From Chloroflexota bacterium (GTDB lineage Bacteria; Chloroflexota; Anaerolineae; UBA7937; B3-Chlor), in the NCBI GenBank assembly GCA_030603665.1, contig JAUVXJ010000002.1:186001-250000 (forward strand): 64,000 nt of DNA, in the 5' to 3' direction. Below are positions 36,909 through 46,423 of this stretch, piece after piece (position 1 is the stretch's first letter; each line of letters opens with the position of its first letter). The translations under genes were made by a program, and so were the position numbers. A model generated the notes under the pieces. That model was not told the DNA's origin. It saw only the letters and a program-made list of their open reading frames with translations, and searched no databases.

Positions 36909-38111
36909 ATGTCGACAAGAATGACCCTTTCGGGGACCCCACTCAGACAACGCGTGAAGAGGGCAGCCTCTAGCCCCGCGGTGAGACACGCACTGCTGAT
37001 CTTTGTGACCACGAGAGTGCTGGTTTCGCTTTGGGTCGCGCTCGTGCTCGCAGTCAGCAGCCCTCCCACCAGTCCTGACGATACCCTCCGCCCATATCAG
37101 GGTGTGGAACCCTTCAGCGGGGGCATCGCGGAACTGTCCCTGGGTGTCTGGCAGCGCTTTGACACTCTCTGGTATATCAGGATTGCCGCCCAGGGCTACT
37201 CTCCAGATGACGTGAGCACGGTCTACTTCCCGCTATACCCGACGCTCACCAGAGTTCTGGGGACTGTATTCGCCGGCAACTACCTGTTTGCGGCCATCGT
37301 CATCTCCAACCTGGCCTACGTGGGGGTACTCTACTGTTTGTACAAGCTTACGGAGATGCATTCTGACGGCGCCAGCGCCCGGCGGGGCACCCTCTACCTG
37401 GCCATCTTCCCCACCGCGTTTTTCTTCCTGGCGGCTTACACTGAATCGCTGTTCCTGTTTCTGACTCTCGCCGCCTTCCTCTGCGCGCACGCAAAGCGCT
37501 GGTGGCTGGCGGGACTCCTCGGGCTTCTCGCTTCTCTCACCAGGCTGCAAGGGGTCGTACTCGTCGCCCCGCTGCTGTACATGTATCTTCGAGATAGAGA
37601 TTTCCGTCCCCGTCGAGTGAGACCAGACGTGTTAGGACCTCTCATCGTGCCGTTGGGAGCTGTGCTATTCATAGCCTACCAGTCCCTGCTACTAGGCTCT
37701 GGTCCGCTGTTGAACACCTACCAGGCGAGTCTCTACGCCCAGTTCGTCTTGCCGTGGGACAACATCATCGCCACGTGCCAGAAGATACTCTCGCCTGAGG
37801 GCACGTTCATCAACGTACTCAACCTGACCATGATGGGCATCTTCCTCGCCATGACCGTCCTGTCATTTCGGGGGCTACCGCGGGAGTACGGCATCTACAT
37901 GGCGGTCACCATGTTGGTCCTCTTGCTGAGGAGGACCACGCTACAGCCCATGGTAAGTATGTCTCGCTACGTCCTGGTCCTCTTCCCGGTGTTCATGTTG
38001 TGGGGTCGTTGGGGCCGGAATCCCCGCGTTCAGAGACTCATCGTCTATCCCTGCGTCGCTCTGCTGCTCTACCTGAGCGGCCAGTTTGCCATGTGGGGGT
38101 GGGTGGCCTAG
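36909..38111 (+). CDS. PIG-V/GT76-like mannosyltransferase
   Basis: 400 residues, multi-pass. The first loop, WQRFDTLWYIRIAAQGYS, followed by VYFPLYPTLTRVLG, is the signature of PIG-V-like mannosyltransferases. ESLFLFLTLAAFLCAHAKRWWLAGLLGLLASLTRLQGVVL is typical of the group (here split only by description). It would use a polyprenyl-phosphate mannose as donor, plausibly from the GT2 enzyme at 31201. AGGAGG at 36887 is rather far from ATG 36909; ATG 36921 is an alternative. The 240 bases upstream (36667-36908) hold nothing I recognise. Confidence 0.82.
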   Translation: MSTRMTLSGTPLRQRVKRAASSPAVRHALLIFVTTRVLVSLWVALVLAVSSPPTSPDDTLRPYQGVEPFSGGIAELSLGVWQRFDTLWYIRIAAQGYSPDDVSTVYFPLYPTLTRVLGTVFAGNYLFAAIVISNLAYVGVLYCLYKLTEMHSDGASARRGTLYLAIFPTAFFFLAAYTESLFLFLTLAAFLCAHAKRWWLAGLLGLLASLTRLQGVVLVAPLLYMYLRDRDFRPRRVRPDVLGPLIVPLGAVLFIAYQSLLLGSGPLLNTYQASLYAQFVLPWDNIIATCQKILSPEGTFINVLNLTMMGIFLAMTVLSFRGLPREYGIYMAVTMLVLLLRRTTLQPMVSMSRYVLVLFPVFMLWGRWGRNPRVQRLIVYPCVALLLYLSGQFAMWGWVA

Positions 38112-38124
38112 AGAGAAGCATGGA

Positions 38125-39411
38125 ATGAGGCGCATGACCCCCCACATCCTACTGAAGGTCAGCATGACGGCAATCCTTATTGTCCTCGTGCTACCCCTCT
38201 ACGCCTTCAAGGGGCTGAATGACTCAATGGATCATGCACGCGGCACGGGATCGGTGGGAGGCATAGACTTCAAAGCCTACTACATCGCGGCCGACATGCT
38301 CCGCTTGGGCAAGGACTTCTACGACGTCCACCAGCAAGTGGAGGAGGTCCAGGCAAGGGGGTTGCCGCTCAACGAGAGCTTCTATATCTATCCCCCACTC
38401 CTCGCCATCCTTTTCGTGCCCCTTACAGCACTACCGATGGAGCAGGCAGCGCAGGCGTGGTTCTTCCTCAACCTGGCTCTGTATGCCCTGTCTCTGTTCA
38501 TCATCTCACGCGCCTTCGCTCTGAACCGCCGCAGCGGGATCCTACCCCTCCTGTGGATACTGGCCTTCCTCTTTCCGCCGGCCCTGTACACCCTCTACAA
38601 GGGCCAGGTCAATATCGTCATATTGCTACTACTGGCTATCACTTACTGGCTGTGCGTTAGGGATCGCCAGGTGCTGGCCGGCGTGGCCCTTGGCGTCGCC
38701 TCAATGATCAAGGTCATTCCCATCTTCCTGCTGCCTTATGCGTTGTGGAGGAGAAGATACACTCTCGGTCTGACGGCTGCGGCCACAATAGTCATCATCG
38801 CCATCATCGGCCTGGTAATCGTGGGCGTGGGTCCTCACCGGACCTACCTGTCAGCTGTGCTCCCCCTCCTGCAACAGCCCCGACCGAACCCCAGCAACCA
38901 GTCCTTGGGTGGTTTCTTCAGTCTTCTCCTGGTCGAGAACCCCCATACGGACAGACTCATTCACGACCCGCTCCTCTGGAGAGTGCTGACCCTCTCAGTA
39001 TCCGCGGTCCTGGTGTCAGGGGTGATTCTCATACTGTGGCAATGCAGAGAACGCACCAACAGGACAGACTTGGAGTTCGCCCTGATTATCACGACACTTC
39101 CGCTCATCACCAACATCGCCTGGGTCGACCTCTTCGTCCTGCTGATCATCCCCTATGCTGTCCTACTCAAGTACGCGTTGCAGCGGCAGATCAGGACACG
39201 CTGGATTGTGCTAGGCGCCATCAGTGTAGTCTGCGTCAGCTTTCCCCGTCTGCAGGATCTGCTTGCCAACCTGGTAGCCTGGCACGAATCGCTGGTGCGT
39301 AGCCCATTGACTATGGGACTGCCCTTCTTCGGATTGATTCTTCTTTGGGTGGCAACGGCTGCCACCTTGTGGCACTCACCCAACCAGGAGACGCCCGTTG
39401 GAGCAGAATGA
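38125..39411 (+). CDS. GT87-family (DUF2029) membrane glycosyltransferase-like protein
   Basis: 428 residues, about ten helices. Family motifs: GGIDFKAYYIAADMLRLGKDFYD in the first loop, YIYPPLLAILFVPLTALPM, LYKGQVNIVILLLLAITYWL and GVASMIKVIPIFLLPYALW. It is clearly paralogous to the next gene, with the same motifs at the same spacing, so the pair probably arose by tandem duplication. ATG 38125 and ATG 38134 are both possible; the open frame starts at 38086 inside the previous gene. The end overlaps the next start by 14 bases. Confidence 0.85.
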   Translation: MRRMTPHILLKVSMTAILIVLVLPLYAFKGLNDSMDHARGTGSVGGIDFKAYYIAADMLRLGKDFYDVHQQVEEVQARGLPLNESFYIYPPLLAILFVPLTALPMEQAAQAWFFLNLALYALSLFIISRAFALNRRSGILPLLWILAFLFPPALYTLYKGQVNIVILLLLAITYWLCVRDRQVLAGVALGVASMIKVIPIFLLPYALWRRRYTLGLTAAATIVIIAIIGLVIVGVGPHRTYLSAVLPLLQQPRPNPSNQSLGGFFSLLLVENPHTDRLIHDPLLWRVLTLSVSAVLVSGVILILWQCRERTNRTDLEFALIITTLPLITNIAWVDLFVLLIIPYAVLLKYALQRQIRTRWIVLGAISVVCVSFPRLQDLLANLVAWHESLVRSPLTMGLPFFGLILLWVATAATLWHSPNQETPVGAE

Positions 39412-40684
39412 GGAATCCCGAAGATGGCTGACGCCATCGCGGCTACTGACCGTCCTCCTCGCGGCGATCATCCTCTCACTCATCCCACTGCTCTATCTCA
39501 ACGTCTTGTTCTCGGTACTGGATGACCTCGACAACAAGGCCTGGGGCGGCGCAGACTTCACAGCCTACTACACGGCCGCAAGTTTGATCAGGGACGGGAC
39601 AAGTCCTTACGACGCAGCGGCCTTTGCGAGCGAGGCTCAGGGCCTGGGCTTCAGGAACGACAGGCCATACATCTACTTCCCCCTTTTGGCGATCACTGTC
39701 ATGCCCTTGACAGCTCTTCCCCCCCAGCAGGCGGCCTCGGTGTGGTTCGCCCTCAACGTCGCCCTCCTCGTTCTGTCCACACTCCTCATGGTGCGGACTC
39801 TAGGTCTCCAGAAGCACAAGGTCGCCGTCGTATCCCTGCTGCTGGCGGCCCTCACCTTCTATCCGGCCGTCTTCTCCACTTTCGTAGGACAGGCCAACGC
39901 TCTTCTCCTTGCACTCCTGGTGCTGACCTGGCATCTGGCCAAGCGCGGGATTGACGGATTGGCGGGAGCCTGCATCGCCGCGGCCTCCATGGTCAAGGTC
40001 TTCCCCTTCTGCATAGCACTCTACTTCCTCTGGAAGAGCAGGTACAGGATTATCCTTAGCGCACTTGCTGCTCTGGTCGTTCTCGCCGCATTCAGCATCG
40101 CGCTCGCGGGTCTGGAGCCCCACATCACCTACGTCTCATCGATTCTGCCCACTCAGCTCGTCAAACCGCACCCTCTCAACCAATCCCTTTCTTCATTCAT
40201 CTACCGGATGATCCAGCCGGAACAGCCTCGCGACGTGCTCCTATGGCGTCTCGCCAGCCTTTCGGCGTCCGCCCTCGTTGTCCTTGGAACTGCGCTGCTC
40301 ATCCCTCGGGGCCGGCGCAACGGGGCGCTCTTGGACCTCGAGTTCGCTCTTGTCGTCGTGAGCATGCTTCTCGTGTCTACCGTGTCGTGGATAGGAACGC
40401 TGACCCTGATGATCATACCCTTCGGTGTGGCGGCCAAGGAACTCATCGTCGGCGAACGGTGGAGAAGTGCGCGCCTGGCTGCCATCACTACTGTGGTGTC
40501 CCTCCTGTGCATCAATTCGCAGCGCGTAGTGGAATCCTACATCATGGCCGGCAGCGCGGCTGGCTCTTTGCCGCCATGTTTGCTCAGCATGCCCATGTAT
40601 GGCATGATAGTTCTCTGGATCACTATCGCCTACTTCCTTCTGAAGCGCGGTGAGTCCCCACTGTCTGCAATCGGATCGTCTTGA
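39398..40684 (+). CDS. GT87-family (DUF2029) membrane glycosyltransferase-like protein (tandem paralogue)
   Basis: 428 residues from TTG 39398, with AGGAG seven bases upstream. Motifs match the preceding gene: GGADFTAYYTAASLIRDGTSPYD, YIYFPLLAITVMPLTALPP, FVGQANALLLALLVLTWHL and AASMVKVFPFCIALYFLWK. The two proteins have the same length. Likely different donor or acceptor after duplication, but this cannot be read from the sequence. Confidence 0.85.
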   Translation: MEQNEESRRWLTPSRLLTVLLAAIILSLIPLLYLNVLFSVLDDLDNKAWGGADFTAYYTAASLIRDGTSPYDAAAFASEAQGLGFRNDRPYIYFPLLAITVMPLTALPPQQAASVWFALNVALLVLSTLLMVRTLGLQKHKVAVVSLLLAALTFYPAVFSTFVGQANALLLALLVLTWHLAKRGIDGLAGACIAAASMVKVFPFCIALYFLWKSRYRIILSALAALVVLAAFSIALAGLEPHITYVSSILPTQLVKPHPLNQSLSSFIYRMIQPEQPRDVLLWRLASLSASALVVLGTALLIPRGRRNGALLDLEFALVVVSMLLVSTVSWIGTLTLMIIPFGVAAKELIVGERWRSARLAAITTVVSLLCINSQRVVESYIMAGSAAGSLPPCLLSMPMYGMIVLWITIAYFLLKRGESPLSAIGSS

Positions 40685-40707
40685 GGCCACATGGAGAGCT
40701 GCGCGCC

Positions 40708-42357
40708 ATGCCGGACGTCAATAGCAGGGATCTGAGGCTCGCGACCCTCATAGGCGCCATCACCATCGCTGTAGCTTTCCTGCCCTACGCATTGGGCTAT
40801 CTGTTGGAGGCTCCGGGATGGGAGTTTGGTGGAGTGGTGATGAACTTCGAGGACGCTCACGGCTACCTGGCCAAGATGCGCCAGGGAGCAGAAGGCAGCC
40901 TAGTATACCAGATACCCTTCACCTCAGAGGATCACGAAGGCGCCTTTGTGGGCGGGTTCTTCCTGGCCCTGGGCTGGATATGCGCTCTCACCGGCTTGCC
41001 GGTGATGTGGATGTGGCATGTATCGAGAGTGGTCTTCGGGTTCCTGCTCCTGCTATCGGCGTACGTCTTCATCAGCTTGTTCCTTGAAGACCGTCGGCAA
41101 CGTCTCGTGGCCTACGTGCTGGTCTGCTTCTCAGCTGGATTTGGCTGGCTTGTACTCCTCACAGGGCGTTTCTCCATCTTGGGCTTCGATCTCATAGACT
41201 TCAAGATGCCTGAAGCGCACGTCTTCTTCACCATCCTCACCTTCCCGCATTTCGCTGCGGGAGCTGGTCTCCTGCTTGCGATCTTCACCATGGCCATGCT
41301 CTTCCACACCGCAAGGCGCTGGAAATACGCCGTAGCGGCCGGTGTTGCAAGCTTTCTCTTGGCGATCATCCACCCCTACAACCTCTTGATCGTGGCTGGC
41401 ACACTTGGCATCTGGCTCCTGGCCATCGCTCGGAAAGAGGGTCGCCTGCCCCTCCGCGAACTGGGAGGCGTGGCGCTCATGGGGCTCATGGCCGCTCCTA
41501 TCTCTGTCTACTACCTGTATGTTTTCGCTACCAACCCTGCTTTCGGCGCCTGGGCCACCCAGTCTGGCAGCCCTTCGCCCCACCCGGTTCACTATCTGAT
41601 TGGCTATGGTCCACTCCTCATACTGGCCCTGCCCGCGATGGTGGAGCAGGCCAGGAGAGAAGATGCGAACGGTCTCCTGCCCCTCATCTGGGTCGTGGTG
41701 GTAGCTGTGCTGCTTTACGCTCCTCTGAAGCAGCAGCGGAGGATGGTGGAAGGGGTGCACATCCCCCTTAGCATCCTGGCCACAGGGGGCCTGTACTCAT
41801 ACTATCTCCCGCGACTGGAGAGATCGAACATTCTGAGAAGGTTAGTCACCCTCAGAGAGCGGTCATTCTCCCCTCGAAGGTTCAGAAACTTCGTCGTCTT
41901 CCTGGTGCTTGTCGTTGCCGTGCCCTCCAATCTCTACATCCTGGCCAGTCTCGCCGCCACCGCCGTACGGCAGCCGTACCCTTTCTTCCACGAGCAGGCG
42001 GAGAACGAGGCCATCGATTGGCTGGGAGAGCAGACTGAGCCCCTCGACACCGTCCTGGCCGCCTACGGGACCGGGAGCTACATACCGGCCCGTATCAATC
42101 ACCGGGTGTTCGTTGGCTACTGGGCCGAGACCGCTCATATCGACGCGAAACTCGAGATGGTGGACCGCTTCTTTCAGGAGGGGACTCCCGGCACTTGGCG
42201 AGTACAGCTCCTACAGAAATACGCCATAGCCTATGTCTTCTACGGTCCGCGAGAGGCCGTGTTGGGCGATTTCAACCCCGCTGAATCAACGTATCTCTCC
42301 ATCGTATTCGCCAACGACCTGGTCAGCATCTATCGCGTCCTGGAGCAAGTCAGTTGA
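40708..42357 (+). CDS. Polytopic membrane protein, GT-C-like
   Basis: 549 residues with many hydrophobic segments. The first large loop has NFEDAHGYLAKMRQGAEGSL and FTSEDHEGAFVGGFFLALGW; the acidic ED pair occupies the GT-C position. FLLAIIHPYNLLIVAG is another recognisable helix. A soluble C-terminal region contains ENEAIDWLGEQTEPLDTVLA and GYWAETAHID. It belongs to an uncharacterised group; a glycosyltransferase role is inferred from fold and context. ATG 40708 is preferred over TTG 40681 because GGAGAG lies nine bases upstream. Confidence 0.68.
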   Translation: MPDVNSRDLRLATLIGAITIAVAFLPYALGYLLEAPGWEFGGVVMNFEDAHGYLAKMRQGAEGSLVYQIPFTSEDHEGAFVGGFFLALGWICALTGLPVMWMWHVSRVVFGFLLLLSAYVFISLFLEDRRQRLVAYVLVCFSAGFGWLVLLTGRFSILGFDLIDFKMPEAHVFFTILTFPHFAAGAGLLLAIFTMAMLFHTARRWKYAVAAGVASFLLAIIHPYNLLIVAGTLGIWLLAIARKEGRLPLRELGGVALMGLMAAPISVYYLYVFATNPAFGAWATQSGSPSPHPVHYLIGYGPLLILALPAMVEQARREDANGLLPLIWVVVVAVLLYAPLKQQRRMVEGVHIPLSILATGGLYSYYLPRLERSNILRRLVTLRERSFSPRRFRNFVVFLVLVVAVPSNLYILASLAATAVRQPYPFFHEQAENEAIDWLGEQTEPLDTVLAAYGTGSYIPARINHRVFVGYWAETAHIDAKLEMVDRFFQEGTPGTWRVQLLQKYAIAYVFYGPREAVLGDFNPAESTYLSIVFANDLVSIYRVLEQVS

Positions 42358-44036
42358 TGGAGCACAGCCACTCGGTCAGAGCTTCAGAACACCGTGCCCG
42401 CAACCTGGTGAGGGATCTGCTGGCGGTCTTTCTGGTATCCCTGGCAGTGAGGGTGATCCTTGCAGCGCCGCAGAAGCAACCGCACTACTTCGACGCATAC
42501 TACTACTACACCGTGGCTGAGAACCTGCACCTCGGCCGAGGTTTCGTCGTTGACTTCATCTGGAACTACCTGGACAAGCCTGCCACCGTGACGCATCCCA
42601 GCAATCTGTACTGGATGCCCTTGACGTCGATTCTCGCTTGGTCATCCTTTTCGATCCTCGGCGCCTCCTACCGCGCTGCGCAGATCCCTTTCATCCTGCT
42701 TTCCTCGATTCCCCCCCTGCTAGCCTATTATGTCTCCCACCTGACGTCTGCCAGGCGCGACTATGCATGGCTGGCCGCTATCCTCACCCTCTTCGCCCCC
42801 TTCTACCTCAAATACTGGGCATCGCCGGACAACTTCGCCCCATTTGCCGTCACCGCCGGCTTGAGCCTGCTAACCCTGCATCTGCTGTGGGACAAGCGAA
42901 AGGTCAGGTATGCTCTGTTAACGGGCCTGCTGATCGGGCTCAGCCACCTGTCCCGGGCAGACGGCATCCTGCTCTGGCTATCTTTCGCCGTCTTGCTGGG
43001 GATTATGCTGCTCCGAGGCCAGCGAGACAGCAGCACAGGTTCCGCCGAACAGGGCTCCGACACCCCGCGCGTCACCCCCATTGCCTGCGTCCTCTGGGTC
43101 GCCCTCGCCGTAGCCGGGTATCTGGTAGTCATGATCCCCTGGTTCTGGCGCAATTGGATGCTCATCGGGAGCCCTCTCTCCGGAGCCAGTACGACGACCA
43201 TCTTCCTGCGAAGCTACGCAGACTTGTTCAGCTACTCGGCGGATCTCAGCCTGCAAAGCTACCTGGCCTGGGGATGGCGTGCCATCCTCCACTCCAAGCT
43301 CACTGCGGCTGTTCATAACCTAGCAGTGGTGTTGGGTGCGCTCCAGTTCCACCTGGCTCCCCTGGCCATCATCGGACTCTGGCAGCTGCGAGGGCGTCGG
43401 GAGCACCTGCCCTTCTACGTCTACGCAAGCACGCTCTACCTGTCGATGACGCTGATCTTCACCTTCCCCAGTACACATGCCAGCATGCTGCACTCCACAG
43501 GTGCCCTGCTGCCTTTCTTGTTCGCGGCCACGATACCAGGCATAGATGCCGCGGTGGGCTGGGTCGCTCGCCGAAGACGGACCTGGCGCCCACGCACGGC
43601 GAGGAGGGTATTCCGCATCGGGCTTACCGTGGTGGTGGTGGCAATCAGCCTCTTCAACTACTGTCAGTCGGTGTTCCTATCGCTGGACCCCCTTGACCTT
43701 CAGCCCCTGTGGAACCGGGCCAACACGGGGTACGTGACCGTCTCCAGTTGGCTGGAGGAGAACGCTCCGCAGGGAGCGGTGGTGATGGTGGTGGATCCGC
43801 CCGCCTACTACTACTTCACCCATCGACCGGCCATCGTCATCCCCAACGAGGAAATCGATGGAATCGTGGAAGTAGCTGAACAGTATCAGGCCCAGTACCT
43901 CATCCTGGAGCATGATCACGTCATGTCGCTGGAACCGATCTACCGTGGTGAGGCTACTCATCCTTCGCTTGCCCTTGAGCACTCTCTTCACGACGCTGGT
44001 GGCAACCTGATACAGATCTACAAAGTTGGGAGGTGA
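42357..44036 (+). CDS. GT-C membrane glycosyltransferase-like protein (STT3/PMT-like loop)
   Basis: 559 residues. The first loop reads YFDAYYYYTVAENLHLGRG, with the D-A-Y-Y pattern seen in oligosaccharyltransferase-like and PMT_2-like proteins, followed by VTHPSNLYWMPLTSILAW. Then come RAAQIPFILLSSIPPLLAYYV and SHLSRADGILLWLSF, which are common to Chloroflexota relatives. The C-terminal 130 residues are soluble and end the polypeptide outside the membrane. It starts one base into the previous stop (TGATG). Confidence 0.75.
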   Translation: MEHSHSVRASEHRARNLVRDLLAVFLVSLAVRVILAAPQKQPHYFDAYYYYTVAENLHLGRGFVVDFIWNYLDKPATVTHPSNLYWMPLTSILAWSSFSILGASYRAAQIPFILLSSIPPLLAYYVSHLTSARRDYAWLAAILTLFAPFYLKYWASPDNFAPFAVTAGLSLLTLHLLWDKRKVRYALLTGLLIGLSHLSRADGILLWLSFAVLLGIMLLRGQRDSSTGSAEQGSDTPRVTPIACVLWVALAVAGYLVVMIPWFWRNWMLIGSPLSGASTTTIFLRSYADLFSYSADLSLQSYLAWGWRAILHSKLTAAVHNLAVVLGALQFHLAPLAIIGLWQLRGRREHLPFYVYASTLYLSMTLIFTFPSTHASMLHSTGALLPFLFAATIPGIDAAVGWVARRRRTWRPRTARRVFRIGLTVVVVAISLFNYCQSVFLSLDPLDLQPLWNRANTGYVTVSSWLEENAPQGAVVMVVDPPAYYYFTHRPAIVIPNEEIDGIVEVAEQYQAQYLILEHDHVMSLEPIYRGEATHPSLALEHSLHDAGGNLIQIYKVGR

Positions 44037-44043
44037 CGTGTAG

Positions 44044-45522
44044 ATGCGGCGCCTGGTTTCGCCTGGTGTGCTCCCTCCACTGCTTGCCGTCGCGGGCTCT
44101 CTGCTGTACGTGGGATTCTCCGGTTTCTACGGCTTCGTCGGCTTTCCGCTCGACGACGCCTGGATCCACCAGACTTATGCCCGCAATGTAGGCCTGTATC
44201 ACCAGTTCGCATACAACCTGGGAGAGCCTAGTGTCGGGTCCACCTCTCCTTTGTGGACCGCCCTTGTGGCGCCGGCGTATACCTTGCATGTCGAGCCCAG
44301 GTTGTGGACCTTTCTGCTGGGCACCCTCTTTCTGGCCCTCACCGGGTGGCTCGTCCAGCGTCTGAGCGATCTACTGTTCCCTCATGATCGGCTAGTGCCG
44401 CTGCTCACGGGAGTCTTCTGTGTCCTGGAATGGCATCTGGCCTGGGCAGCCTTCTCCGGCATGGAGACCATCCTCTTCGTATTTCTCTCGCTGCTGGTAC
44501 TGGAGAGACACCTGGTGGGTGAGAGGCCGTTTCTTACCGGCCTTGCCGGCGGCCTGCTCGCGCTGACCAGGCCCGAGGGCGCAATCCTGGTCCTGATCTT
44601 GATCGCTGACACCGTCTGGAGGCACCGCCCGAGTTCAGGCAAGTTGACCTGGAGGAGCGCCGCAACACCCAGCGTTGCTCTCGTGTTGGGGTTCCTCCTG
44701 ACGGTTCTGCCCTACTTGGCTCTCAACATAGGCATCACTGGGAATCTGTTCCCCAACACTTTCTATGCCAAGCAGGCCGAGTACCAGGATGTTGTTGCCT
44801 CTTCGCCACTCTGGGCTCACTGGGCACGGGTGGCGTCCGCTACAATAGTTGGAGCCCAGGCACTTCTCATCCCTGGTTTTCTCTACGCTGCCTGCAAGGG
44901 CGTAGCAGCACGGGAAAGACGCATCCTGCTTCCCCTTATCTGGTGGGCCGCATTGATCACTCTCTACGCACTTAGACTGCCGGTGACCTACCAGCACGGG
45001 CGCTACATGATACCCTCCATTCCAGTTCTGATCCTGCTGGGAGTATGGGGCACAAGAAACCTCCCCGGCATTCGCCGCCTCCTCAGACAGGTCCTCTTCA
45101 TCTCCATTCCGGTTGTATTGCTCGCATTCTGGCTCCTTGGAGCCGAGCAGTATGCCGCTGACGTGAGAATCATCGACAGCGAACTCAAAGCGGCCGGAGT
45201 GTGGATCAGAGACAATACATCGCGTACCGCCGTCGTCGGCGCGCACGACATCGGTGCCCTCGGCTACTTCTCAGAGCGCTTCCTCATCGACACAGCAGGC
45301 CTGATCACTCCCGAGGTCATACCTTTCATCCGGGACGAAGACAGTGTCCTGGCCTTCCTTGAGGCGAAGGAAGTAGACTACGTGGCCATCTTTCCCTCTT
45401 GGTATCCCGCGATCGCGCGCGATGCTCGGTTGCGGCCCGTATATCGGTCCCCTAGTCAGTGGATAGTGGAAGCTGGCGGCGACAATGTGGTGGTCTACGA
45501 GACCGACTGGCACGCGCCCTGA
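44044..45522 (+). CDS. GT39/GT-C-like membrane glycosyltransferase
   Basis: 492 residues. First loop GFPLDDAWIHQTYARNVGLYHQFAYN with the D-D-x-W acid pair, then GEPSVGSTSPLWTALVAPAY; later FSGMETILFVFLSLLVLERH and ALTRPEGAILVLILIAD are typical of this widespread family. GNLFPNTFYAKQAEY is a further hallmark. GGGAGGTGA lies nine bases before ATG 44044. It ends the glycosyltransferase array. A CGGTGC/GCACCG inverted repeat just after the stop may help end transcription but has no T run. Confidence 0.8.
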   Translation: MRRLVSPGVLPPLLAVAGSLLYVGFSGFYGFVGFPLDDAWIHQTYARNVGLYHQFAYNLGEPSVGSTSPLWTALVAPAYTLHVEPRLWTFLLGTLFLALTGWLVQRLSDLLFPHDRLVPLLTGVFCVLEWHLAWAAFSGMETILFVFLSLLVLERHLVGERPFLTGLAGGLLALTRPEGAILVLILIADTVWRHRPSSGKLTWRSAATPSVALVLGFLLTVLPYLALNIGITGNLFPNTFYAKQAEYQDVVASSPLWAHWARVASATIVGAQALLIPGFLYAACKGVAARERRILLPLIWWAALITLYALRLPVTYQHGRYMIPSIPVLILLGVWGTRNLPGIRRLLRQVLFISIPVVLLAFWLLGAEQYAADVRIIDSELKAAGVWIRDNTSRTAVVGAHDIGALGYFSERFLIDTAGLITPEVIPFIRDEDSVLAFLEAKEVDYVAIFPSWYPAIARDARLRPVYRSPSQWIVEAGGDNVVVYETDWHAP

Positions 45523-45580
45523 TACGGTGCTGGCTCGCGAACGCACCGCCACATTCCACTCAGCCCTTTCTGACCAGTGT

Positions 45581-45609
45581 TTGCGTCCTCAGAGCTTCGA
45601 TGATATACT
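45581..45609 (+). promoter_or_regulatory. Promoter of the two-component regulator operon
   Basis: -35 TTGCGT (45581-45586), 17-base spacer, -10 TATACT (45604-45609, five of six). Expected start of transcription about 45616, 44 bases before the response regulator ATG. It lacks the TRGTACYA box found at the pilus promoters. Confidence 0.55.
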
Positions 45610-45659
45610 TGTGTAGCACGATGGACAAGAATCGTTACTCTCACACCTGGTGAGGTCCT

Positions 45660-46358
45660 ATGGTCAACAAGATCAGAATCATGATCGTGGATGACCACCC
45701 CCTATTCCGCGAAGGGCTCCGCCGAGTCCTTGATCGGGAAGACGATCTTCTGGTGGAGGCGGAGGTCGCGGACGGTGAACAGGCCATCGTCTTGGCACGT
45801 GACATACGTCCTGACGTCATTCTTCTCGACATCAACCTCCCCTCCATGAACGGCCTCCAGGTGACCCGCGAGATCAAGGCCAGGCTGCCTGACACTGCCG
45901 TCATCAACCTGACCGCCTACCACGACGAGGAGCAGATCATACACGCCATCAATGCTGGCGCTTCAGCCTACTACCCCAAGGAGGTTACGCCAGACAAGCT
46001 AATATTCGCAGTTCGTCAGGTGACGCTGGGTCAATGGGTCATCGACGACGAAGTCCTCAACGAAGATGGGTTGCGAGACTGGCTTGCTGAACAGTACCGC
46101 AAACTGGCGCCACCGGGTCTTGAGGCCGATTCGCTATTCGTGCCCCTCTCCGCCCGGGAGATGGAGATCCTTCAATATGTGGTCCGAGGAAGCAGCAACA
46201 AGGAGATAGCGCGCGCCCTGGAGATAAGTCAGCAAACGGTGAAGAACCACATCTCCTCAATTCTGCGGAAGCTGGACGCCAAGGACCGCACCGAGGCCGC
46301 CGTGTACGCCCTGCGCCACGGCTGGATCCGACTGGAAGACACAAAGCCCGAGGAATAG
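45660..46358 (+). CDS. NarL/FixJ-type response regulator
   Basis: 232 residues: receiver domain plus LuxR-type helix-turn-helix. Acidic pocket D11/D12, phosphoacceptor D57 (VILLDINLPSMNG), T85 and K107 are all present, so it should be phosphorylated normally. The DNA-binding part is LSAREMEILQYVVRGSSNKEIARALEISQQTVKNHI (about 163-200, in two overlapping motifs). GGTGAGG precedes ATG 45660. The kinase gene follows by 65 bases, and the pilus locus starts right after the kinase, so pilus promoters are its likely targets. Confidence 0.93.
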   Translation: MVNKIRIMIVDDHPLFREGLRRVLDREDDLLVEAEVADGEQAIVLARDIRPDVILLDINLPSMNGLQVTREIKARLPDTAVINLTAYHDEEQIIHAINAGASAYYPKEVTPDKLIFAVRQVTLGQWVIDDEVLNEDGLRDWLAEQYRKLAPPGLEADSLFVPLSAREMEILQYVVRGSSNKEIARALEISQQTVKNHISSILRKLDAKDRTEAAVYALRHGWIRLEDTKPEE

Positions 46359-46423
46359 GCCTCTGCGACCCACGCGGTGCTCTCGTCCAGTATCGCGCGT
46401 GGCGCGCAGCCTGGGAATAGCCG

